The notes under the pieces were generated by a model that did not search any database, was not told the DNA's origin, and saw only the letters and a program-made list of their open reading frames with translations. Source: Bolinopsis microptera (Eukaryota; Ctenophora; Tentaculata; Lobata; Bolinopsidae). Taken from it: 64,000 nt of DNA. The DNA lies in the NCBI RefSeq assembly GCF_026151205.1, contig NC_087083.1:4442460-4506459 (forward strand). The letters are read 5' to 3'. This document shows positions 46,100 to 56,851 of the stretch, one piece after another. The stretch's first letter is position 1; each line of letters starts with the position of its first letter. The position numbers and the translations under genes are program-made.

Positions 46100-47260
46100 T
46101 TTATAGTATATACTTTGAGAGTCCTTTTTAAACGGCCCGGCGACCAAAATTTTTTCCCCGAAGTAGATTGTAGGGCCAAAAATTGTATTTTTCAGGGTAA
46201 AAGCGTTTAAAATAGCGCGTAAAAACTAAAAATGGGCCCGTCGACAAACCCTTTTTGGCGTTTTTAAATTTTAAAAAAATTAAAGTTAAATTGTAGAAAA
46301 GTTTGAAACACCCCAAAAAATTTTTCCCCTTAGTATTCTCTGGTGTTGGGCCATCTCTTGGGTGGTGGAGCTCAATTTTGCTTCTTAAAGGTCTAAATTG
46401 TGTTATAGGCTAGTTTTAAAGTTGAAAATTGAAAAGTTGCACACGTGGGGACACGCCCAAATTGATAGAAAATTGCTAAAATCACTGAAAATTGTTATTT
46501 TCACGATTTTTATCAGCTTTGGAGTCCCGTTGTGATGCGAGTTCTTGCTAAAATATTCTGAAACTTTGCACACTTATTAAAATACATAAGAAATACGAAA
46601 ATTCAAAATTTTACGGTGATTGGATATTGGATGCGCACGCAACGTCCGCTCAAAGTTTGCAAAAAGTGAGAACTTCACTCTCTTTATTTCGATTAGATTT
46701 AGTTCCTGCTTTAACAGTAACATGACAGTTAAATGACATTATATTTGAGTTTAGTGCCAACTTGATAGATTATATAGTTGCATATTCAATCAGTGATCGA
46801 AAGATATGCTTACCTAAACACAAGGAAATGTTTTTAAAGGAAAAATTTCGAAATTGTTGAAACTTCCTCCTTATTAATGAAGATATCAGTTTATATTTCG
46901 ACTTTATAAAATACTCTGACATTACAATCAAAAAGAGATGATATTTGACCAAAACCCATAATCATGGGTAGAGTGGACCGCTGCCAGTGTCTCTCTTTCC
47001 CAAACAAAAGGAAATGATATTAATTTGACTGGCCGTTCTCAAATGCAAATTCATACCGAGAATGAAATCGGTCGCTCGCTTTTCCTATATTCAATAGTCA
47101 AATATAGTATATACTTTGAGAGTCCTTGAAGCGGCCGGCGACCACATTTTTACGCGAATGTAGATTGTAGACCAAAAATCTGTATTATTCTCAGATAAAA
47201 GCGTAATAATAGCGCGTAAAAACTAAAAATGGTCCCGTCGACAAACCTTGGAGGTGGAGT
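46100..47260. repeat. Repeat family with duplicated ends, one copy corrupted
   Basis: The block ATATACTTTGAGAGTCC... occurs at 46108-46250 (smeared bases) and cleanly at 47107-47255. Between them 46330-47090 is the inverse of 54900-55670 (GGGGACACGCCCAAATTGAT, GGTCGCTCGCTTTTCC). A transposon-like family with terminal duplications. The ORF at 46128-46316 is an artefact. Confidence 0.7.
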
Positions 47261-47361
47261 TGTATTATTATATTAGCTGTATTGTTATAGGCTTATAATT
47301 AACAACTTATCACAAACAACATCGTCAAAACAGCAGTGGACGGACAACAAAAAATACCCAC

Positions 47362-47584
47362 CGATCTCCTGTGGCTGCGCGTCACTCTCCTCAGTCAGGT
47401 GACAAGACATCTCAGTAACTTCTACACTCTCGGCATTCTCATTAAGCTGTAAAACAGGGGACACATCAGACTGTTGTGGAATGTTGGTAGGTAGGAATGT
47501 TGGTTCTTGGCCCTCCTCCACGATTGTTACTCCTGCTACGGAGTCCAGGGTGTCGTTTGAAGAGCTCTTCTCCTTCCGTGATCC
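47362..47584 (-). CDS. Candidate exon e of the minus-strand gene
   Basis: Acceptor AAAACGCTTCACTCAG and donor GTGGGT bound an open frame with SSSNDTLDSVAGVTIVEEGQ and EVTEMSCHLTEESDAQPQE. The phase matches exon d (which ends with one base of a codon), so d and e can be joined cleanly. Ser/Glu-rich, no domain. Confidence 0.6.
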
Positions 47585-47729
47585 TGAGTGAAGCGTTTTA
47601 GTTTGTGGGATAGTTTGTAAATTTTAATATCTGATAAATGCAGGAAACAGATCATAAATTTAAACGCATATCCCCAAAACTCGGGACGAATATCCCCAAA
47701 AAGCCCAAAAAACCCATCTCCCAACTTAC

Positions 47730-47841
47730 GGTGCTTCTTCCTCTTGATCCGTATTGCTATCTTATCCTCATCCTCATCACAGTTGGTAGAACTACTGTGT
47801 ATGGAGATAGTATCTTGGGAAGACAGTGATATCTTGTCCGG
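47730..47841 (-). CDS. Candidate exon d of the minus-strand gene
   Basis: Acceptor CACTTATTCAG, frame PDKISLSSQDTISIHSSST then DEDEDKIAIRIKRKKH, strong donor GTAAGT. The basic KRKKH end looks like a short nuclear-type or membrane-binding basic patch. Phase fits exon e. Confidence 0.6.
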
Positions 47842-47864
47842 CTGAATAAGTGTTAGTTTAACAC

Positions 47865-47985
47865 ATTTAACAAGAGCTTATCTGTGTTAATTAATTTAAA
47901 TTTCTCATAAGAAATAAATGCTAGGATATCATTAGTAGCAGTTAAAGCTTTGTTGATGATGATCTGTAACTCGACGGGGGAGTGG
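47865..47985 (-). CDS. Candidate exon c of the minus-strand gene
   Basis: A pyrimidine-rich acceptor (CAACCTTTTTTTCAG) opens HSPVELQIIINKALTATNDI then LAFISYEKFKLINTDKLLL. A helical, globular segment. The donor is uncertain (GTGTTA). Phase with exon b does not fit the simplest pairing, so one boundary or an extra exon is missing. Confidence 0.5.
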
Positions 47986-48180
47986 CTGAAAAAAAGGTTG
48001 CACGGATCACCATAATCCATATCTTAACACTTAAAACAGGCTATCAATGAATTATTTGTAGCCTATAACATTTGATCATTACAAATAAAAAGGAGTGATT
48101 CAAGTCCCGCTTATAGTTGATTGTCACGGGAACTGACTGCTAATTATTTCGCCCCCCCCCCCCCTCTGCCTGTAACTGAC

Positions 48181-48313
48181 CTCATATAACGGTAAGGTAG
48201 AGTCGGATGTGATGAGTTGTTTGTGTTCGCTGGGACTGGGGGTGAGACATAGCGAGGTTATCATCTTCTTACCAATATTAGTCTTTAGCTCTTCCATTAC
48301 ACTCCTCTCTGGA
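48181..48313 (-). CDS. Candidate exon b of the minus-strand gene
   Basis: Acceptor TTAACATTTCAG and donor GTCAGT bound PERSVMEELKTNIGKKMITS then LCLTPSPSEHKQLITSDSTL. Folded-protein composition; family not recognised. The acceptor and first ~36 coding bases are present three times in tandem upstream (see 48275-48540). Confidence 0.55.
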
Positions 48314-48540
48314 CTGAAATGTTAATGGTTAAAAGTTCTAGAAAGTAGTCTTTAATAGTCTTTAATAGTCTACAATATTAGTCTTTAGCTCTTCCATTAC
48401 ACTCCTCTCCGGACTGAAATGTTAATGGTTAAAAGTTCTAGAAGGCTGTAGAAAGTAGTCTTTAATAGTCTTTAATAGTCTACAATATTAGTCTTTAGCT
48501 CTTCCATTACACTCCTCTCCGGACTGAAATACTAATGGTT
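48275..48540. repeat. Triplicated exon start, ~103-106 bp period
   Basis: The block from AGTCTTTAGCTCTTCCATTA through GGACTGAAAT occurs at 48275, 48378 and 48484, separated by GTTCTAGAAAGTAGTC / TTTAATAGTC units. Each copy has the splice acceptor and exon-b start. Confidence 0.85.
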
Positions 48541-48546
48541 AAAAGT

Positions 48547-48700
48547 TGGCTTGATGACGTCACGAGGTGGCTTGATGACGTCACGAGGTGGCTTGATGAC
48601 GTCACGAGGTGGCTTGATGACGTCACGAGGTGGCTTGATGACGTCACAAGGGGTTTGATGACGTCACATAAAAGGATTTTTAGCGTCATTACCTCCTCTC
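48547..48700 (-). pseudogene. Partial copy of the DVIKPP repeat of exon a
   Basis: Six units of a 21 bp repeat (minus strand TGACGTCATCAAGCCACCTCG) preceded by GACGCTAAAAATCCTTTTA, a sequence also found in exon a at 57690-57705. The unit that follows is one base short, which breaks the frame. It looks like a duplicated, dead piece of exon a about 9 kb downstream in the gene's direction. Confidence 0.65.
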
Positions 48701-48961
48701 TGGACTGAGATGTTAAAGGTTAAAGTTCTGGAAGGCTCTGAAATGTTTTAGAAAGTTCTGGTAACGTTGGGTTTTAAATACATGAAAGTTGCTTGTTTAT
48801 TTTTCTTTTTTATTCATCCAGAATAACAATAGCTAGAGTGGGCAGGGGACCGGGAAATGTTTCGTTTTTATCTTGAAGTATAATTAATCTAACCAGCTTT
48901 ACTTTGACTATATCATATTTAACGCTACAATTCGTATAACTTACTTGTAAGTGTAGTAAAC

Positions 48962-49252
48962 TTGAATCATCGACATGATCACGTGAACGACATTATCCAG
49001 TACCTTAATGAACTCATGTTTAAGTGCTCCCTTCACCATGACAACTTCAGACTCTTCGACAACTCAAGTTTTAGTCTCGCTCACCTCGCTCGTGACGGTC
49101 TACATCTTAACTATATAGGACAGAGTGTATTATCAGATTGCTGGGTAAACTGTGTGCTCATTGGACTGGGGTTCAGGCGAGGACCCCTACCTCTACGTGA
49201 GCACTTTAAACGTATGATATCTTATCCAATCCCTGGCCACTTTGGCACATGA
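48962..49252 (+). pseudogene. ORF1 remnant, SGNH/esterase-like C-terminus
   Basis: The frame holds DGLHLNYIGQSVLS, which matches the D-x-x-H block of SGNH hydrolases used as ORF1 domains in some CR1-type elements. A stop lies just upstream (48956), so the N-terminal part of ORF1 is lost or frameshifted. Position 0.8 kb before ORF2 supports an ORF1. Confidence 0.55.
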
Positions 49253-50035
49253 GCACGACGTATTTTATATCTTAATGTCAAATTATCATGACAAAAATAT
49301 CGAATCCTGAACAACTTTCCAGACTCGCGCTGAGTCGCAAACAATTTCACTAATCAAACAAACGTAACTTATTTGAACAAACTCTTACAATATTTTTTTC
49401 AAATCAAATTCAAACTCAAGCACAAAGCACATAATACAACCAACTACTTAAACGAACTTTTCCCTTATCCAGATTCCCTACCTTCTCACCTTATCTATCA
49501 CACCTTATCAGCAAAACGCGAAATAAACCCTGCTTGATAATAGTCCACGTCCCTACATCATAACAATCATTTCATATTATCTAATTCCTAACCTCATGCC
49601 GTACTCAGACAACGACGACGCAATATTTACACGATATCTACACAGATATTTACACAGTACTCATTATACATACATCACACATTACTGTACATTTGACTCT
49701 GTACATTTGACTCTGTACATTTGACTCTGAACATTCGACACATACATTACTATACTGTACATATGGAAATTAGGCTCATGCACGGTGAGCTGCTGCCATC
49801 AAGTAATAGAAGAGAAGTTAAAGGTCAATCATAAAGGTAAAGGTGAAGTTTACTTAATTACTGTAGATAAGTCACGGTACTTTCTACACACAGGACTGAA
49901 AGTCTTCGTTAGAAGTATCTGACTAGGTCACGTTATTATTATCATATTTTGTATTAATAGTAAGTCTATACTCTCTTAAATATATCATAATATAACTATA
50001 ATACTAACGAATATAATACATTATCTCATAGTTCT

Positions 50036-51331
50036 ATGAACGAATCTCAGCGTTGCAACAAATGTAATACACGTATTCCTAAATCACGTTCGTTCCTAAT
50101 TTGCAGTCACTGCGACAAAATAAAACATATGAAATGCATGAAGTTATCTAAGTCTGAGGCAAAAATAATTGTAGATTCTGGCTCTGCCTGGATATGTTAT
50201 GACTGTATTTCCAGCGCCTTACCAGTAAATGCATGCCCCTCGGCAAAGCCACCGAGACAAGGGCCCGTCATAGGTCCTAAATTTAAAGTCCAATGCACAT
50301 GCTGCAATGGCTGGATTTACTCCCCCGCCAACCTGAAAACCTGCCACTGGTGCGAATCTAAAGTACATACCAAATGTCACTCCGACTTATTAGGATGCAG
50401 AAATTGCTGTGAAAATATGATCCCGGGATACTATGTACATTGCTATCAGCTATACTCATTACATACACATATTCACACCGGCGTAATCCACAATCCCTAC
50501 GATCGCTATCAGTTGATTAACGAAATAGGAAATACAATTGACCAAGATCAGGAACTCGAATATTGGAATGAGATTTCTGATATTTTAGTTAGCTGCAATT
50601 ACATGGAGCCGACAAATGTAAGTTCGTCAGGACCATGTGATCTTAAGATATTTACCTTAAACATACGGGGACTTCTTAAAAACGTAGACAAATTAAGAGA
50701 AGATATATTCACGTACTCGAAGTATGATGTCCTTTGTTTTAACGAGACTAATCTCTTGCAGGATAAGCTTCCGAATGGTATTAATGACCTAGTGCTTGAG
50801 GGATTTTATGAACCACTGTTACGAGATCCAATACGTAGTTCTGGTCGTGGTGGGGGTTTAGCAATTTATATCAATACGCGCGTATGCGAGTCTGAAAATA
50901 TTGAAAAATTCTTTCCCCAAAACTTTGATGTGACAGACAAGAGTGGTGAATTCATGTTGGTAAAACTCCATAACTGCAAAGGCTTTAACAAAACAAAGAT
51001 AATCGTCAATATATATCGGTCACCAGCATCAAAAAATCCTGATAATTTTAACAAACTCATTGACTCCCTATTACACGGCATGGAAAGGCACTCGAGAAAA
51101 CATACTATATTAGTCGGTGATTTCAATGTAGATCTTACACATTATGATACTGACAAACATAGTCAAAATTTGATTGAAACTATGACTAAATACGGTTTCT
51201 TTCAGCTAGTCTCACGTCCCACACGTATCACTGATCACAGTGCCACTCTTATAGATCATGTTTACAGCAATAACGTACAACACACACACACAGCTGCAAT
51301 GTTCTTACTGTTGACCTGTCTGATCATCTAG
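50036..51331 (+). pseudogene. Retrotransposon ORF2, 5' part: PHD-like fingers and endonuclease
   Basis: Begins with Cys/His-rich fingers (residues 7-57, C4-H-C3 spacing like a PHD finger, then a second Cys cluster at about 87-125). The apurinic-type endonuclease follows: TLNIRGLLKNVDKLREDI, DVLCFNETNL, GRGGGLAIYINT, VNIYRSPASKN, ILVGDFNVDLTHYD and LIDHVYSNN. This enzyme nicks target DNA for reverse transcription. The frame is lost at a CA run (51281-51293): the following SDH block is in the next frame. So the break is a repeat-slippage frameshift, and the ORF continues in the frame of the next entry. Confidence 0.85.
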
Positions 51332-53697
51332 CCACTCTTGTTACTATCTCACTTGGGCAATACAGCCACATTGCAGGGAGTAGAAACAAACGACACAGAG
51401 TCGACCATGGAATGAATATTGAAAAACGTATGTTTAACGAGTCGAACAACCTTAAATTTATAGAATTAATTGGATCCGAAATGTGGGAGGAAGTCACACG
51501 TGAAAATTGTGCTGATGAACAATATAACAAATTTATTGAAATATACGGTCAGCATTATGATGAGGCATACCCAGTGAAAACCAATCATGTGCGCCGCAAA
51601 TTTGAAAGGCAGGACCCCAAACCTTTTATGCTACCCTGGCTTGAAATTGCATGTGCTCGTAAAAACAAATTATTCCATGCCAAAATAGTGGACCCAACGG
51701 AGGAAAACTACAAGGCTTACAAAAAGCATAAGGCATTCTGCGACAAGCACGTCAATAAGGCAAAAGACAAATACTACAAAACACAATTTGATAAGTATAA
51801 AGATTGTTCAAAGAAACAATGGCAGCTGATCAACACTCTACTTGGCAGAAAATCTAAATCTCATAACAAAATTAAACTCCAAAACGCCGACGGAAATATC
51901 ATAAATAGTGACAGAGATGTAGCTGAGCACTTTAACTCTTACTTCTCCAACATTGCCACAAAAATCAAAGATGCGATCAGCGCGCGTACTGTATTCGATC
52001 CAGGGGGTTTTAAACATTACCTTAGCAGCCCAGCTTCGCAGTCTATGTTCGTAAGACCAACTACCGAAAGTGAAGTTGAACAAATTATTAGCAAGCTTAA
52101 GAATAAATCCACTCAAGACACTAAAATTGAACCCCTAAAAATTGTAAAAGACTGCCCCTCCTTCTGTAAAGTCTTGTCCATAATCATTAACACATCATTT
52201 AGTCAAGGTATCTTCCCATCATCTCTCAAAATAGCTAAAGTTATACCAATTCACAAAGGAGGCAGCAAATCCGACGCCACTAACTATCGACCCATATCTT
52301 TGCTGTGCACCTTTTCCAAATTGTATGAAAAACTTATGCATAATAGAGTAATGGACTTCCTTGACAAGAAAGGCTCGCTCTTTGAAGGGCAATATGGCTT
52401 CCGGCCAGGCCGATCCTGTGAGCATGCTCTTTTGGATGCTCAACACACGATTCTGAATTCCCTTGCCAAAAAGGAAGTTGCTCTATTACTCCTAGTCGAC
52501 TTTAGTAAAGCTTTTGACGTTTTGTCTCATGATGTATTGATTGACAAACTCTAGCACTATGGAATCCGTGGGCAAGCTTTGCAATGGTTTAAATCCTACC
52601 TGAGCACACGTCAGCAATATGTATGTTTGAATGGTATTAAATCAGCTCTTAAACCTATTACATACGGAGTTCCACAGGGCAGTATTATGGGACCTTTGTT
52701 ATTCCTAATCTACATCAATGATATGCCAAATATCAACAGTATGATAAAGTTTATACTCTACGCTGATGATGCGAACATCATAATAAAAGGCAAAAATGCA
52801 AACGATGTTATACAAAAATTCAACCAATTCTCCCACGAGTTTGTACGCTGGGTTGACTGTAATGGACTTGCACTTAATCTAAAAAAGACCTGCTATATGC
52901 TTTTCGGTGTTAGAAATACTGATAATACTCCAAATATTCATATTGCAGACACACAATTAGAACGTAAAAGGGAAGCACGGTTCCTTGGCGTTATAATGGA
53001 TGATAAACTAACATGGTCTAAGCATATAGCAGCTGTTAGATCAAAAATGATGCGGTATGTAGGAATTATGTATAAAATAAAACGTCACCTATCGATTCAA
53101 ATAAGGCTACAGATATATCAAAGTTTTGTTCAATCGCATTTAAACTTCTGTTCAATTGTATGGGGGTTTGCAGCAAAAAATCACATTGAATCACTCTTCT
53201 CACGACAAAAACAGGGTATCAGGGCAGTAATGCCAGGTCACATTAATTACTTTTACAAAGACGGTCGACTGCCAGAACACACAAAACAATTTTTCAATAA
53301 CAATGGTATACTCACGGTGCACAGTGTTATTGTAAAAAACACACTAATTCTCATGCACCGAATCAAACATTTCCGCAGCTCAGTCCCTCAACAAATCTGT
53401 ATGACTATCCCAGAAAATGCACCCACTGCAAACTCAGATCACGTGACTGCAGCATCCTGGTTAGCCGAGTACAACACCACACATTTCAGATCTTCGATGT
53501 TCTTCAAAGGACCTTTACTCTCAATTTATGCTGAAAATACAAATGTAAGCACCCTACCCACACTTTTTTCCATAAACCTTTTTAAATCGGCTACAAAACG
53601 CATGCTCTTGAACCTGCAGAGTGAAAATGACGATGACACGTGGCCCAGTTTCTTATTACATAATATTCCAGGTCTAAGAAGGTCACAACGTGTCTGA
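51332..53697 (+). pseudogene. Retrotransposon ORF2, 3' part: reverse transcriptase
   Basis: Reverse transcriptase motifs are in order: KVIPIHKGGSKSDATNYRPI, GFRPGRSCEHALLD, LVDFSKAFDVLSHDVL, GVPQGSIMGPLLFLIYINDM, FILYADDANIII (the catalytic YADD) and RFLGVIMDDKLTW. The protein ends at 53695-53697 (TGA). One in-frame TAG at 52552-52554 interrupts it between the palm motif and a downstream HYGIRG block. With the frameshift upstream, the copy cannot make its protein, though only two lesions are seen. RT makes cDNA at the nicked target. Confidence 0.88.
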
Positions 53698-54290
53698 AAG
53701 TTACTGGACACAACGGTCATTATATCAGTTTAGTGAATTAGTTAATTAGTTAATTAGTAAATCAGTTATTAGTCATATGGTTATTATTAAGTACTATATA
53801 TTATATGATATTACAAAAATAAACTATGAATATATATTTGCACACAAAAAAACCAGAACAAACTGATCACAGACTAGCGGCAACTAATATTAATGGATAA
53901 GCCACACATCCTAAATTCCAGGTCCATATTTACACTGCCACATTCCCCACTATCACTATTTTCCTATCAGCACAAACCGTAATTAATTGATTTCAACAAT
54001 CACAAACACTACATATCCAAACTAATGGCATGGCATAGCAATATCTACGATATCCTAAATCAGTCCCTAACAAACTTAGCGCGAGTCTGAAGGGCTGTTG
54101 GAAGCACAGAGTGCTCCATATTTTGTTTTAGCAATAAACCTTTTTTTTTCATTTTCTTTTTTTTATAAATTTATTAACTGCGTGCAAATTTGTGTTTCAG
54201 ATTTGATCTATTTATGATATATATTTATGATTATGTAATAAAGTTATTAATATTATATTCGTAAACATTGGCTGGCTTACAAACCAGTCC

Positions 54291-54717
54291 CCAAACAAAC
54301 AAACAGATTGACTAAAAAAATCACGTGCGGCTCAAAAACCAAGTCGAATACCTCAAAGGAGGAACCTTATGACAGCAGAACTAAGTTTCATAATACGAGA
54401 TATTATATCCGACATATACAGTAATCAACAAACTACACAAAGGACAGAGGGCGGGAGATGTGTATCTTAATGAAGTGTCGTAACACACGTGAGCTTCAAC
54501 CACCAAGCGCTGCCAGCACGTGCGATACAAATATCAGCACGTGCAATACAAATAACTGACGTAGTCCTGTATTACACAAGAAAGCAGCAAGATTACGTTT
54601 TGTGTGACAGGGAGTAGTACTACAGGTTATAATAAGGGTGCACAGAGTTGAGTCAGTTTGAGTAGGATAGATTTCAAATAGTGGATATATTACAGTTGCA
54701 CTGTGTATTTAGAGTAG
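54291..54717. other. Non-coding
   Basis: No gene seen. Two near repeats of AGCACGTGCGATACAAAT at about 54515-54550. Confidence 0.4.
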
Positions 54718-55055
54718 ATATATTTGACCAAAACCCATAATCATGGGTAGAGTGAACCGCTGCCAGTGTCTCTCTTTTCCAAACAAAAGAAAATGATATT
54801 AATTTGAGGAACCGTCCGCAAATGCAAATTGATACCGAGAATGAAATCGGTCGCTCGCTTTTCCCATTCAATAAGCTTTATTACAATACGTAAGCCGTGA
54901 ATGAATGGGAAAAGCGAGCGACCGATTTCATTCTCGGTATCAATTTGCATTTGCGGACGGTTCCTCAAATTAATATCATTTTCTTTTGTTTGGAAAAGAG
55001 AGACACTGGCAGCGGTTCACTCTACCCATGATTATGGGTTTTGGTCAAATATCAT
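54718..55055. repeat. Near-perfect palindrome with ~150 bp arms
   Basis: 54718-54868 and 54897-55053 are reverse complements almost without mismatch, with a 28 bp loop. Short ORFs on opposite strands are mirror readings. A related single arm is at 46935-47090. Confidence 0.9.
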
Positions 55056-56851
55056 CTCTTTTTGATTATAATGTCAGGATAATTTACACAGTCGAAACTT
55101 CATAAATAATAATAAGGAGGTAATTTCAACGATTTCGAAATTTTACCTTTGAAAACGTTTCCTTGTGTTTAGGTAGGCATATCTGTCAATAACAGACTGA
55201 ATATGGCACTTTTTACTCATTCAAGTTGGTATTAAATTCATATATATAATTGATAATGCCATTTAAATATCGTGGGAAAGCAGAATATATTCGAAATCAC
55301 GAATGAGCAAAATTCTCACCTTTCGCACGTGCAAACTTTGAGCGGACGTTGCGTGCGCATAAAATATTGAATCACCATAAATTTCTGCATAATGATATTT
55401 GATATATAGTTTGATAAGCATGAAAAGTTTCAAAAGATTTCAAAAAGAACTTGGATCACAACGGGACTCCAAAGTTGGTAAAAATCGTGAAAATAACAAT
55501 TTTCAGTGATTTTAGCTATTTTAAATCAATTTGGGCGTGTCCCCACGTGTGCAACTTTTCGATTTTCAACTTTAAAAATAGCCTATAACACAATTTAGAC
55601 CTTTCGGAAGCAAAATTGAGCTCCACAACCCAAGGGATGGCCCAACACCAGAGAATACTAATTCACAACTTTTGTGTTTTTATAAAATAATTCTTCAAAA
55701 AAGCACTAACTTCAATAGCGAATATCTTTATGAAGGAGCAAGGTAGGAAACTTTTCCGGTAGATTTTCGGAATGCTTGAACAATTATTTAAGGTGAAAAT
55801 GTCCTCAGATTTTGAATAAAATTACTCCTTAATGGTGTTAAATCGATTTGAAAAGTTGTTATTTTGTAAAAAATCAGGTTTTAAAAACACTTAACTTGAT
55901 GACGTCATCAAGTGATGATGATGAAGTTAAATTATTTTTCAATATAATGTAAACTAAAGTATAAACGATTATCTTTAAAACCTGTGGTTCGAAATGACTG
56001 TATCTTTTATACTTTTGAATCTACGGACACTTAAATGTAGGCTACAATTGACTGCCAAAAGCGTCTATACATACATATATACTATACTTCACGACAATCT
56101 GTTGTAAAACAGGGGTTCCAGAAAACCCATTTCCCGATACTCCTGAAATATGAAATTTTTTTTACAGTCGATTTGGACAAGGTATAGACGCCCTGCAAAG
56201 TTTCAGATCTCTAACTCAATTTTAACATGGTTTTTAAGGCACCTGAATATGGCGATTTTGGGTTTTTTACCTAATTTCGTATAACATGCTGGCGCGTATT
56301 TTGCGCAAATTTCTTAAAAACCTCCACATAACTATTTCTTATTCCTGTCATCTTTAACATTGAATTAGAATGTTTTGAACTTAAATATACCTGCTGAACT
56401 ACTTTCGATGAGTCTTAATGCCTGGAAAACAATAAAGGGGATATAGTAGTATAGGGGGTAAATAGTGTTGTGAATATAAGGGCAACGGTTATGCTTGCCA
56501 GCATTGTGATAGTGCACTGTTGGTTGAGTAATGATGTAAGGGTGGGTCTGTGTTGTGTTTGTGATGTAGCTGGTTTTGATTGGGGACCAGCTTTACTTAC
56601 TGGCCAATGTTTACTTCAAATATATTATAGATACAAAATTAATGTAAAAAAGTAGCACAAAATACTTGATAACTCCTAATCTCTATAATATGGCTGATAA
56701 ATGATAAATGTGATTATTAATCAGGCAATATGTTAAAAGATAAAATATAAGTTATTATGAACACTGTCACTGAGATGAATGCCAACTGAATGCTAAATAG
56801 GCTCTCGAGAACTGTTTAGCTAATATCTTTAAATAATCATTTGAAACTGAC
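55056..56851. other. Repeat and intron-like DNA
   Basis: 55060-55670 continues the transposon-like family seen inverted at 46330-46960. The remaining stretch has no supported exon. TGATGACGTCATCA at 55906-55919 is a palindrome containing a CRE-type octamer. Confidence 0.5.

Larger units (their letters stand above)
48960..54290 (+). mobile_element. Nearly full-length CR1/Jockey-type non-LTR retrotransposon
   Basis: Contains an ORF1 remnant (48962-49252), a UTR-like gap with short GTACATTTGACTCT repeats, and an ORF2 region (50036-53697) with zinc finger, endonuclease and reverse transcriptase. The 3' UTR has TTAGTTAATTAGTTAATTAG-type repeats at 53735-53770. It lies in a presumed intron of the minus-strand gene, in the opposite orientation. 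Ends are approximate. Confidence 0.75.
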
